The notes beneath the pieces were generated by a model. That model was not told the origin of the DNA and made no database searches. It worked only from the letters and a program-made list of their open reading frames with translations. DNA of 64,000 bases from Bacteroidota bacterium (GTDB lineage Bacteria > Bacteroidota > Bacteroidia > Flavobacteriales_D > Crocinitomicaceae), in NCBI GenBank assembly GCA_030148165.1, contig JASBTZ010000003.1, positions 496,001 to 560,000 of the forward strand, given 5' to 3'. The position numbers and the translations under genes were made by a program. Below are positions 49,726-58,247 of the stretch, one piece after another; the stretch's first letter is position 1; every line of letters starts with the position of its first letter.

Positions 49726-49733
49726 CAAAGATA
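49726..49733 (-). promoter_or_regulatory. -7 element of rpsO-pnp
   Basis: TATCTTTG on the - strand is an exact TAnnTTTG match, about 60 bases before the rpsO start. Confidence 0.6.
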
Positions 49734-49775
49734 CATAATTATTTAAAATAAGTCAGTAAGCGTATAAAATATGAA

Positions 49776-50621
49776 CTATGATCTGAATAGTTTGAGCGAT
49801 AATGCCAGCTGCTCTTTTAATTGTGGTCGTTCGACAATATAATCAAGAAAACCGTGCTCCATAACGAATTCTGATTTCTGGAACCCGTCCGGAAGGTCTC
49901 GTCCAATTGTTTCTCTAACCACTCGTGGACCAGCAAACGCTATCAAAGCATCCGGCTCGGCAATATTAATATCACCTAACATGGCAAAAGAAGCGGTTAC
50001 CCCGCCCGTAGTGGGATCGGTCAGTAACGAAATATATGGAAGTTTTGCCTCTGCCAGTTGTCCCAGTTTTCCGGATACTTTCGCCATTTGCATCAAAGAA
50101 AGACCTGCCTCCATCATACGAGCACCACCGGATTTAGAAATGATCATAAACGGACATTTAGCCTTGATCGCTTTATCGATTGCTCTCGCTATCTTCTCTC
50201 CCATAACTGAACCCATCGATCCACCTATAAATCCAAAGTCCATGCAGCAGATGATAATTTCTTCACCATCCAGTTTTCCTTTCGCTGATCGAATGGCATC
50301 CTTAAAACCAGTCTTCTTTTGAGTGGAAGCGATACGATCTGTATATTTTTTAGTGTCCTCAAAATTAAGCGGGTCTCCGGACTCTAATTCCGCATCTAAC
50401 TCTTTGTATTTACCTTCATCGAATAAAATATCGAAATACTCAAAGGAACCAATACGTTCGTGGTGATTACATCGATCACATACATAGAAATTCTTTCTTA
50501 AGTCATCAGCCTGGAAGATTGTCTTACAATTAGAACACTTCTCCCATAACCCTTCCGGTGTCTCTCTCTTTTCGTCAGTGGAAGTTGTAATCCCTTCCTT
50601 ATTTCTTTTAAACCAACCCAT
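49776..50621 (-). CDS. accD: acetyl-CoA carboxylase carboxyltransferase beta subunit
   Basis: The 281-residue cytoplasmic subunit transfers the carboxyl group from carboxybiotin to acetyl-CoA in fatty acid synthesis. It has an N-terminal four-Cys zinc ribbon (Cys 29, 32, 48, 51 in EKCSNCK...VCDRCNHH) and the carboxyltransferase core with [20 protein letters not shown] and [17 protein letters not shown]. Length is typical. It follows the aldolase gene by 21 bases in the same direction, a common Bacteroidota pairing. Confidence 0.96.
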   Translation of the reverse strand: MGWFKRNKEGITTSTDEKRETPEGLWEKCSNCKTIFQADDLRKNFYVCDRCNHHERIGSFEYFDILFDEGKYKELDAELESGDPLNFEDTKKYTDRIASTQKKTGFKDAIRSAKGKLDGEEIIICCMDFGFIGGSMGSVMGEKIARAIDKAIKAKCPFMIISKSGGARMMEAGLSLMQMAKVSGKLGQLAEAKLPYISLLTDPTTGGVTASFAMLGDINIAEPDALIAFAGPRVVRETIGRDLPDGFQKSEFVMEHGFLDYIVERPQLKEQLALSLKLFRS

Positions 50622-50642
50622 ACTACTTAATCTATTTGATTA

Positions 50643-51716
50643 TTATTCAGCGAGTGTATTTACGTTGTTTAGATCTTTAAATGACTTCTCTAATCTACGA
50701 ATGAAGGTTAACTCTCCTTCTCTTATCCATTTTCGCGGATCATAGTACTTTTTGTTCGGCAGATCGTCTCCTTCCGGATTGCCAATCTGTGTTCTCAGAT
50801 ACTCTATTTTTTCAGTGATATAATCACGACATCCTTCTGTGAATGCAAATTGAAGATCAGTGTCAATGTTCATTTTAATAACGCCGTATCCAATGGCCTC
50901 TCGTATCTCTTCCACCGTAGAACCTGACCCTCCATGGAATACGAAATCAACCGGGTTAGGTCCCGTATTATACTTCTCCTGAATATAATTCTGTGAATTC
51001 AACAAGATCTTTGGTGTCAGTTTAACATTTCCAGGTTTATATACACCATGAACATTTCCAAATGCCGCAGCAACCGTAAACCTGTCACTCACCTTTTTAA
51101 GCTCTTCATAAGCGTAAGCTACTTCTTCCGGTTGCGTATATAATTTTGATGAGTCAACATCTGTATTATCAACTCCATCCTCTTCTCCACCTGTTATACC
51201 CAACTCAATTTCCAGGGTCATCCCTATTTTCGACATACGCTCCAGATACCGCTTACAAGTCTCAATATTTTCTTCCAGAGGTTCTTCTGAAAGGTCAATC
51301 ATATGCGAGCTGTACAACGGCTTACCTCGTTCTTTAAAAAAGCGCTCTCCGGCATCAAGTAAACCATCAATCCATGGAAGTAACTTTCTAGCAGCATGGT
51401 CTGTATGTAGAATTACAGTAGCTCCGTAAAGTTCAGCCAGGTCGTGAATATGTCTGGCACCTGAAATTGCACCTGCAATAGACGCTGATTCATCATCATT
51501 GATAAGCCCTTTACCTGCAAAGAACTGAGCACCACCATTTGAAAACTGAATGATAACAGGAGCATTCATCATTGATGCTGCTTCCATTACCCCATTTACT
51601 GTACTTGTGTTGGTGACATTTACTGCCGGCAGTGCAAAACCTTTTTCTTTTGCAAAAGCGAATATTCTTTGTACTTCATCGCCAGTAGCTACTCCTGGTT
51701 TAATTCCATGACTCAT
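50643..51716 (-). CDS. fba: class II fructose-bisphosphate aldolase
   Basis: The 357-residue zinc-dependent aldolase is of the E. coli FbaA (class IIA) length. Zinc and substrate features are ATVILHTDHAARK (His ligand and catalytic Asp), MTLEIELGITGGEEDG (Glu ligand), AFGNVHGVYKPG (His ligand), LVFHGGSGS-type DFVFHGGSGSTVEEI, and KMNIDTDLQFAF. It interconverts fructose-1,6-bisphosphate with DHAP and glyceraldehyde-3-phosphate. It heads the fba-accD unit behind an exact TAnnTTTG promoter motif. Confidence 0.96.
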   Translation of the reverse strand: MSHGIKPGVATGDEVQRIFAFAKEKGFALPAVNVTNTSTVNGVMEAASMMNAPVIIQFSNGGAQFFAGKGLINDDESASIAGAISGARHIHDLAELYGATVILHTDHAARKLLPWIDGLLDAGERFFKERGKPLYSSHMIDLSEEPLEENIETCKRYLERMSKIGMTLEIELGITGGEEDGVDNTDVDSSKLYTQPEEVAYAYEELKKVSDRFTVAAAFGNVHGVYKPGNVKLTPKILLNSQNYIQEKYNTGPNPVDFVFHGGSGSTVEEIREAIGYGVIKMNIDTDLQFAFTEGCRDYITEKIEYLRTQIGNPEGDDLPNKKYYDPRKWIREGELTFIRRLEKSFKDLNNVNTLAE

Positions 51717-51742
51717 AACAGGATCAATTTATATTCAGCTGC

Positions 51743-51750
51743 CAAAGGTA
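51743..51750 (-). promoter_or_regulatory. -7 element of fba-accD
   Basis: TACCTTTG on the - strand is an exact TAnnTTTG match, 27 bases before the fba start at 51716. Confidence 0.6.
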
Positions 51751-51827
51751 ATAATTTTATATCCCAATTGTGAAGATATTTCAAGCCGATTGACTTAAAA
51801 CCGGACTTTAAATAATGATCATTTTAT

Positions 51828-51835
51828 TACATTTG
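51828..51835 (+). promoter_or_regulatory. -7 element of the PcrA/UvrD helicase gene
   Basis: TACATTTG is an exact TAnnTTTG match. It implies a leader of roughly 65 bases before the start at 51906. Confidence 0.55.
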
Positions 51836-51905
51836 TAAGTGAAGAGTTATTGCGGGCAATCTCAACCTCTTTTAGCCCAAAAAATTCAGCTTAGTAAATG
51901 TTATA

Positions 51906-54191
51906 ATGAGTTATCTCGATGAACTTAACGACAGCCAATTAGCTGCTGTTAAACATACGGAAGGTCCCACCATGGTAATTGCAGGTGCCGGTTCAGGTAA
52001 GACACGAGTTCTTACCTACCGAATTGCCTATATCATGGAAAAAGGGGTTGATCCGTTTCAAATCATGGCACTTACATTTACTAATAAGGCTGCCAGGGAA
52101 ATGACAGAACGAATAGGCAAAATAGTTGGAGCAAGTGAAGCTAAAAATATCACGATGGGTACTTTTCACTCGGTTTTTTCTAGAATCCTTCGCATTAATT
52201 CAGATCGACTAGGCTATCCGAGCAACTTCACCATTTATGACACGCAGGACTCCCGAAGCTTATTGAAGTCTATCATCAAAGAATTTAATTTGGATGATAA
52301 AGCGTATAAGCCCGCCAATGTTCTTGGACGAATTTCTTCTGCAAAAAACAGCCTCATCTCACCGGAAGCATATGAAGCAAACGAGGAGATCATGCTTGAA
52401 GATAAATTAGCCAAACGTCCTGAATTAGCGAGAATTTATAAAACCTATGCGGCGCGATGTTTTAACGCCGGCGCAATGGATTTTGATGATCTGCTTTATC
52501 AGACGAATATTCTTTTTCGCGATCATCCGGATGTACTGAGTCACTATCAACAAAAGTTCAGGTATATACTCGTTGACGAGTATCAGGACACCAACTATGC
52601 ACAGTACCTCATCGTTAAGAAGCTTGCTGCTCTTTACGAAAATATTTGTGTCGTAGGAGATGATGCACAAAGCATCTACTCGTTTCGCGGTGCGAATATC
52701 CAAAATATACTGAATTTCAAAAAAGACTATCCGGACTTCCACTTATTCAAACTCGAACAAAATTATCGGAGCACCAAGAATATCGTAGAAGCAGCCAATA
52801 GTGTAATCGCAAGAAATAAGGATCAGATTCAAAAACATGTTTGGACTGGTAACGATGAAGGGCAAAAGATACATGTCGTAAGAACACTCACAGACAATGA
52901 GGAAGGAAAAGTAATCAGTGACCGCATATTCGATAAGGCGAAATCAGGTGCTCTTTCTTATAATGATTTTGCAATTCTTTACCGTACGAATCGTCAATCA
53001 AGGTCCTTCGAGGAGGCTCTGAGAAAACTGAACATACCTTATAAGATTTATGGCGGATTATCTTTCTATCAGCGCAAAGAAATCAAGGACATTCTTGCTT
53101 ATTTTCGATTGACCGCGAACCATCATGATGAAGAAGCACTGAAACGCGTCATTAATTATCCAAAGCGCGGTATCGGAGCCACATCACTTCAGAAAGTCAT
53201 TATAGCCGCTAGTGAATACGGAGTTAGTCTGTGGGATATTATTTCTGATTTCAATCAGCATCCAGTCGATATTAATAGCGGTACGCGTAATAAAATGTCG
53301 GCATTCGTTACCATGATTGAAAGTTTTTCAGCTCAGCTTGAAAAAACGGATGCTTATACTTTAGCGCAGGAAATAGCAAAGACTTCTGGTATTTTAAAGG
53401 AACTTTCAAGCGAAAAGGATAAAGGTCCTGAAGAGGTTGAGCGCTATCAGAACATTGAAGAATTATTAAGTGGTATCAAGGAATTCACCATTAATCAAGC
53501 TGAAGGAGAATCAGACTCACTTGCCGAATTCATGTTGGATGTTGCGTTACTAACGGATGCCGACGAGGACAAAGATGAAGATCGCAACCATGTAACCTTA
53601 ATGACGATTCATTCGAGTAAAGGGCTGGAATTTCCGCATGTATTTCTGGTAGGATTAGAAGAGAATCTTTTCCCTTCTCAGTTATCCCTTAATTCGCGTT
53701 CTGAACTAGAAGAAGAACGCAGGTTATTCTATGTTGCAATAACAAGGGCTGAAGAAACATGCACCTTGTCTTATGCTACATCGCGTTTTCAATGGGGTAA
53801 CCTTATAACTTCAGAACCAAGTCGTTTTATTGACGAGGTAGACTCTTCCTTCCTTCATTTTGAAACACCAAAGAGAGGCATGGGAAGATCGCTCAGTGGA
53901 AAATCGTATGGATCATTCGAAAATCCGGCAGCCACTGGCGGTCTGAATAACACATTTAAATCCCGATCCCTCAAACCGATTAAAAAAGTGACATCTTCAC
54001 AAGCAACGAATGGACAAGAAGACAATTCGGATCTGGAAGTGGGGATGCGGGTCACGCACGACAAGTTTGGCGAAGGCAAGATCACTAAAATGGAGGGTAC
54101 CGGGGCTGACACAAAGGCAACTATTTTCTTTCCACGTCACGGTGCAAAGACAGTTCTTCTAAGATTTGCGAAGCTAAAGATCGCCGAATAA
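51906..54191 (+). CDS. UvrD/PcrA-type superfamily 1 DNA helicase
   Basis: The 761-residue 3'-5' helicase for repair and replication has the expected motifs: Q-motif LNDSQLAAVKH, Walker A AGAGSGKTRVL (residues about 27-37), Ia TFTNKAAREM, Walker B YILVDEYQDTNYAQY, III GDDAQSIYSFRGA, IV LEQNYRS, V TIHSSKGLEFPHV and VI LFYVAITRAEE. The C-terminal 60 residues (VGMRVTHDKFGEGKITKMEG to LLRFAKLKI) are the Tudor-like domain that in PcrA/UvrD contacts RNA polymerase. That favours a role in transcription-coupled repair. It stands alone as a transcription unit. Confidence 0.95.
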   Translation: MSYLDELNDSQLAAVKHTEGPTMVIAGAGSGKTRVLTYRIAYIMEKGVDPFQIMALTFTNKAAREMTERIGKIVGASEAKNITMGTFHSVFSRILRINSDRLGYPSNFTIYDTQDSRSLLKSIIKEFNLDDKAYKPANVLGRISSAKNSLISPEAYEANEEIMLEDKLAKRPELARIYKTYAARCFNAGAMDFDDLLYQTNILFRDHPDVLSHYQQKFRYILVDEYQDTNYAQYLIVKKLAALYENICVVGDDAQSIYSFRGANIQNILNFKKDYPDFHLFKLEQNYRSTKNIVEAANSVIARNKDQIQKHVWTGNDEGQKIHVVRTLTDNEEGKVISDRIFDKAKSGALSYNDFAILYRTNRQSRSFEEALRKLNIPYKIYGGLSFYQRKEIKDILAYFRLTANHHDEEALKRVINYPKRGIGATSLQKVIIAASEYGVSLWDIISDFNQHPVDINSGTRNKMSAFVTMIESFSAQLEKTDAYTLAQEIAKTSGILKELSSEKDKGPEEVERYQNIEELLSGIKEFTINQAEGESDSLAEFMLDVALLTDADEDKDEDRNHVTLMTIHSSKGLEFPHVFLVGLEENLFPSQLSLNSRSELEEERRLFYVAITRAEETCTLSYATSRFQWGNLITSEPSRFIDEVDSSFLHFETPKRGMGRSLSGKSYGSFENPAATGGLNNTFKSRSLKPIKKVTSSQATNGQEDNSDLEVGMRVTHDKFGEGKITKMEGTGADTKATIFFPRHGAKTVLLRFAKLKIAE

Positions 54192-54251
54192 TTTTTTTAG
54201 CGAACTTTTTGGCACAATTTTACGTATAGTAAGTAGCACAAAATCAATGTT

Positions 54252-54845
54252 ATGCGTTTAATTACTCTACTTTGCGCTGTACTTATGACCGGATCACTGG
54301 TTGCACAGCAGAACATCAAGTTTCATGATAAGACATTTGACAACGGATTGAAGTATCCTGAAGTCGAAATTGTAAAAGGCTCAGATGATGCTGAACTAGC
54401 CATCAATAAACGAATCATGGAAGAAATTATCGATCTTAAAGCTCAGGACTTCTGCGTAGGAGACTTTGGCTTTGTACAGAAAGGAATGCACATTCAGGTT
54501 TTACTCTATTGCAATTGCATCGACATGGCGAAAAGTGAAAACCGCTATTTGTTCTTCAATTTTGACACAGGTGAAGAGGTTCCTTCGTACTATATTTTTG
54601 ATGAGAAGCGGAGAGATGAGGCTTTGAGGTACATTCGCAGTGAGTTGAATAAATTCGAAGCTCCAGCAGAAAGTAAGGAAGAGTTCGATGCTATCCCTGA
54701 AGAATTTGGTTGGGTGGACATTGATCTCCGCTTAACGATAGATGGTATTGAAATCAGGCCTATTAATTCTGAGAAGTGTGAAAAAGCACCTATGCGAATT
54801 GACTGGAATGACATTCGATCATTGCTTAAGTACAGCTTTATCTAG
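54252..54845 (+). CDS. secreted hypothetical protein
   Basis: The 197-residue protein has a signal peptide (MRLITLLCAVLMTGSLVAQ). The mature part has an alternating pattern with two short acidic regions, a lone Cys pair (LLYCNCIDMAK) and a C-terminal strand-rich stretch. It recalls the DUF3298/DUF4163-type periplasmic domains (paired DAELAINKRIMEEI at the start of the mature part), but I am not sure. The stop overlaps the convergent BamA/TamA-type gene by 4 bases. Function unknown. Confidence 0.65.
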   Translation: MRLITLLCAVLMTGSLVAQQNIKFHDKTFDNGLKYPEVEIVKGSDDAELAINKRIMEEIIDLKAQDFCVGDFGFVQKGMHIQVLLYCNCIDMAKSENRYLFFNFDTGEEVPSYYIFDEKRRDEALRYIRSELNKFEAPAESKEEFDAIPEEFGWVDIDLRLTIDGIEIRPINSEKCEKAPMRIDWNDIRSLLKYSFI

Positions 54846-57487
54846 AAAGGATAACCTATACCGAAATGCAACTGTGGTATAAAAGGTTTTGGTACTAGCG
54901 ATTTGTAATTCAATCCGAATACACTTTCGGCTTCATCATAAAATGGTTCTCTTGACTGCCACACCCATCGTGCATTGTCGGGCAAAGCTGGGTTTCTAAG
55001 AGGAACACCAAGGTCAAATCGCAACACGAAATATTCCAGATCCATCCTTAAACCAAAACCTCCGGCAACTGCGATTTCCTTGTACCAGCTCGGTGAGATT
55101 TGACCGCCCGGTCTATTTTCATCTTCAAATATTGACCAGATATTTCCCGCATCGATAAAGAAGGCTCCTTTGAATAATGCATTAACCGGGAAACGAACCT
55201 CAAATGATGAACCCAAACGAATATCCCCGATTTGTGTTGCCGTTCGATTTGTATCAAGATAATACTTATACGCACCCGGCCCTAGAGCTCGTGCTCGCCA
55301 CCCTCTATTATCATTGGCTCCTCCTGCAAAGAAACTGTAATCATAAGGCAATGTCGTTTTCGAATTACCGTAAGGAATTCCTCCTCCTACCAAAAGCTTA
55401 AAATTGATACTTCTTTCCTTGGTGAAAGGTTGGCTCACAATCAATTCATTATCTGATCGAAGAAACTGTGAATATTGTAATCCGTTAATTGCAAAGCTGC
55501 CATTAGCAAGCGTATCGTCTTTTGCGTGGAATGCGGAAATTAAATTACCGGCAGGATCGAAACTGGTATTAAAATATACCTGCGTCCTTCTTTTTCTGTT
55601 TTTCTTATTCTTAATGTTATACTCGTAGGTTACTTTCCAGTCTTGCCAAATAAACTGATTACTATAAGCGTCCAAAAGGAACAGATCGTTGAGTGTTGTA
55701 AGCTTGTCTTCAAACTCGTTTGATTTATCAATATTTACAACTCTAACCACAGATGCTCCTGGTAGACCTAATTGGATAATCTGCGTTTTTGAAATAATAA
55801 ACTTCCACATGTATTTCAACTGAAAAGTTCCTCGTGTGAAGTCAACCCGTCGTTGATAATTATAAGCAGTAGATAAGATCGTTTTTGGTTTACGTTTTTT
55901 TGAGAGCTTAGATTCTCTGAATGGGAAAAAACCAGGAATTTCCAGTTTCATACTTGGACCGATCTCCAGCGTATTGAAGCTTCTGCCTGCTGTTTTAATC
56001 TTTTCGCCTTCAATAGTCTCATCGAATACGGGAGGTTGAGACTCAAATCCACCCGAAATAGCAAATGTAAATCGTTCTGCCCCTCTGAATAAATTCTTAT
56101 TCGTATAATTAATCGCTGCCGAAACTCCGAGGAATCCATTAGAGTTGGTTGCCCGAGGCTCAAAACTAAAACTTTGTCTTTTTGAAGGAATCAAGTAATA
56201 ATTGGCGGTCAAGGTGTGATTTTCCAAATCTTCCTCCAGATCAATCTTAAGTGCGGAGAACAAACCTAATCGCAAAAGTGCATTGTACGAATCTTCGACA
56301 TACCTTTCCCTATACGGACTACCCTTTTCCAGCTCGCTTTGCATGTCAAGTACTTTTGGTTTGATAAAGAGTTCACCATTGTACAAAATAACGGCATGCT
56401 CTCTGGAGGTGTCATTTTTCGAATTACCATAATAATAAAGTGTATCAATGGTAGTCATAAATTGACCGGTATATAGCTCAAAGCCCAGGCTTTGCAATGT
56501 ATCTTTGAAATTACCTTCAAAAAACATCGAATCGGCCAGGTGATATACAACATCACTCACTAGCGCTTTATGCTGGTTAACAGGAATCAAAGAGTCTTTA
56601 TGTTCTTTGGAAACAATTAGTCGCTGTTTTAATTCAACACCGACAGAGACTGTCATTTCTTTTGCATTTGTATCCGCCAGAAAGATGATACTACTTTCGT
56701 GAAATCCATAGAACGATGAATCACGCATATACCTGGCAACCTGACCCCGGTATTTCTCCAGGTAATCTTTATCGAATGGTTTACCCTTCAATGGTGGATC
56801 GTGCAGTTCATTGACGAACACCTTATATGTCTCCGCTACTTCTATATTATCGGTTACAAAGTAGACACTATCAATATAATATCGGTCGCCAGTAACAATG
56901 TGATAGGAAACTTCACATTTCTTATTGCTCTTGTAATCGACAAATCCATCGACTGCTCCATAATAATACCCCTTGTTCCGTAAATATTTGCCAATTTGAT
57001 CAATTGTCTTTTTGTATAGAATACTGTCAAAAAGAACGGGAGGCCGACCAACGCGGTATTTGTACCACTCACTTAGGAACAGATTTGGTTCTACTGTATC
57101 TTTAAGACTAACTGTTTTGTGTCGATAAGTGTCTAGTCCCTTTTTCTTCGCACGATCAATTCGCCGGCTGTTACTTCGGTCTTCTCGCTTCAGGCGCTTT
57201 CTGTTTTTAGCTCGAATCTTTTCATTTCTTCGCATTCGCTTGTTTGCTACTCTCGTGGAGTCGACAGAATTAAACGCCATCAGTTTCCACTTAATTCCAA
57301 GTGTTCTCTGATTAGGTTTTTGGCGAATAATCGCGCGAAGATCTTCTTTATCCAACCTATCACCTTCAAGAATAAAGTTGTTTTTCTGTAACAGATGCTG
57401 ATCTTCCTGAACATACTTCGTTTGTTTACAGGAAACGACGAATAGAACCAGAAAACAAAACAGATATGTGCGATATAGCTTTGGCAA
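54842..57487 (-). CDS. BamA/TamA-family outer-membrane lipoprotein
   Basis: The 881-residue protein has a lipoprotein signal (hydrophobic run ending VVSC, Cys about residue 20). A basic linker follows, then POTRA-like repeats at about residues 140-430 (DQIGKYLRNKGYYYGAVDG is one). A 16-strand-type beta-barrel ends in an aromatic residue (LHFGIGYPF), and the Omp85 barrel motifs FFAGGANDNRGWRARALGPG and IRLGSSFEVRFPVN are present. Such proteins insert barrel proteins or transport lipids/proteins at the outer membrane. No ATG fits: the ATG-led frame begins at 57628 inside the divergent gene and delays the signal peptide by 47 residues. A TTG at 57487 (PKLYRTYLFCFL follows) is therefore chosen. 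Confidence 0.83.
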   Translation of the reverse strand: MPKLYRTYLFCFLVLFVVSCKQTKYVQEDQHLLQKNNFILEGDRLDKEDLRAIIRQKPNQRTLGIKWKLMAFNSVDSTRVANKRMRRNEKIRAKNRKRLKREDRSNSRRIDRAKKKGLDTYRHKTVSLKDTVEPNLFLSEWYKYRVGRPPVLFDSILYKKTIDQIGKYLRNKGYYYGAVDGFVDYKSNKKCEVSYHIVTGDRYYIDSVYFVTDNIEVAETYKVFVNELHDPPLKGKPFDKDYLEKYRGQVARYMRDSSFYGFHESSIIFLADTNAKEMTVSVGVELKQRLIVSKEHKDSLIPVNQHKALVSDVVYHLADSMFFEGNFKDTLQSLGFELYTGQFMTTIDTLYYYGNSKNDTSREHAVILYNGELFIKPKVLDMQSELEKGSPYRERYVEDSYNALLRLGLFSALKIDLEEDLENHTLTANYYLIPSKRQSFSFEPRATNSNGFLGVSAAINYTNKNLFRGAERFTFAISGGFESQPPVFDETIEGEKIKTAGRSFNTLEIGPSMKLEIPGFFPFRESKLSKKRKPKTILSTAYNYQRRVDFTRGTFQLKYMWKFIISKTQIIQLGLPGASVVRVVNIDKSNEFEDKLTTLNDLFLLDAYSNQFIWQDWKVTYEYNIKNKKNRKRRTQVYFNTSFDPAGNLISAFHAKDDTLANGSFAINGLQYSQFLRSDNELIVSQPFTKERSINFKLLVGGGIPYGNSKTTLPYDYSFFAGGANDNRGWRARALGPGAYKYYLDTNRTATQIGDIRLGSSFEVRFPVNALFKGAFFIDAGNIWSIFEDENRPGGQISPSWYKEIAVAGGFGLRMDLEYFVLRFDLGVPLRNPALPDNARWVWQSREPFYDEAESVFGLNYKSLVPKPFIPQLHFGIGYPF

Positions 57488-57492
57488 ATGAC

Positions 57493-57500
57493 TACCTTTG
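57493..57500 (+). promoter_or_regulatory. -7 element of the RNA methyltransferase gene
   Basis: TACCTTTG is an exact TAnnTTTG match, 25 bases before the GTG start at 57525. It overlaps the region of the opposing promoter at 57505-57512. Confidence 0.5.
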
Positions 57501-57504
57501 AAAA

Positions 57505-57512
57505 CAAAAGTA
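57505..57512 (-). promoter_or_regulatory. -7 element of the BamA/TamA-type gene
   Basis: TACTTTTG on the - strand is an exact TAnnTTTG match, 18 bases before the TTG start at 57487. The transcript would have almost no 5' leader. Confidence 0.5.
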
Positions 57513-57524
57513 ATAAAAGGAAGC

Positions 57525-58247
57525 GTGCAAACCCTTTCGAAAAATAAGTTAAAATGGTTGCGTTCACTACGTCTGAATAAAAACAGAAACAGCGAGCGTA
57601 AATTCTTGTTGTTTGGTGAAAAGATCATACATGATCTTCAACTCAGCAATCCTGATCTAATCGATTTATTGTTTTCGTCGAATGATGCATTTTGCGTGCA
57701 GAATGAATGTTTCTATCTGGACGACAAAGAACTCAAGTCTATTTCCGGCTTCAAGTCCAGCCCTGGATATGGCGCGGTAGTTAATTTTCCAGAATTTGAT
57801 TTAGCTTCAAGGACCGGGGATATTACCTTGTATCTTGACGGAATCCAGGATCCCGGGAATCTGGGAACCATCATTCGAACGGCAGATTGGTTCAACATCA
57901 AAGAGATCGTATGCTCGATCGATACAGTAGATGTTTACAATCCGAAGGTCTCTCAAGCAAGTATGGGATCCATCTTTCATGTCCCTGTTCGCTATTCTGA
58001 GCTAGGCTTAGAAATTGAATCATGCACATACCCTGTTTATGGAGCCACACTCGATGGAAAGGATGTTTTTTCGTTGGATATAAACGGTAAACTAGGTGTT
58101 GTTATTGGTAGTGAAGGACAAGGTATACGTGAACAGGTTTTGGCGCTCTTGGATGATCGTATTACGATTCCGAATCAAGGTAAAGCTGAGTCTTTAAATG
58201 CAGCAATTGCCACAGGCATACTGCTAGCTGTATTATCCCTCAAGTGA
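57525..58247 (+). CDS. TrmH/SpoU-family RNA 2'-O-methyltransferase
   Basis: The 240-residue SPOUT methyltransferase has the substrate-binding N-terminal domain (LSKNKLKWLRSL to FLLFGEKIIHDL). The knotted catalytic domain carries motif 1 LDGIQDPGNLGTIIRTADWF, motif 2 GVVIGSEGQGI and motif 3 ITIPNQGKAESLNAAIATGILL. It probably methylates a ribose in rRNA or tRNA. The start is GTG at 57525, behind a good AAAAGGAAGC ribosome-binding sequence. An in-frame TTG at 57498 lies within the predicted promoter and is rejected. The 3' end overlaps the convergent oxidoreductase gene by 15 bases. Confidence 0.88.
   Translation: MQTLSKNKLKWLRSLRLNKNRNSERKFLLFGEKIIHDLQLSNPDLIDLLFSSNDAFCVQNECFYLDDKELKSISGFKSSPGYGAVVNFPEFDLASRTGDITLYLDGIQDPGNLGTIIRTADWFNIKEIVCSIDTVDVYNPKVSQASMGSIFHVPVRYSELGLEIESCTYPVYGATLDGKDVFSLDINGKLGVVIGSEGQGIREQVLALLDDRITIPNQGKAESLNAAIATGILLAVLSLK

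Noticed and set aside
51814-51823. AATGATCATT palindrome before the helicase promoter, considered as a third FNR-like site
   Set aside because: The half-sites are only 5 bp with no 4-base spacer, so it does not match the CTATGAT-N4-ATCATAG pattern, and its distance to the -7 element differs.
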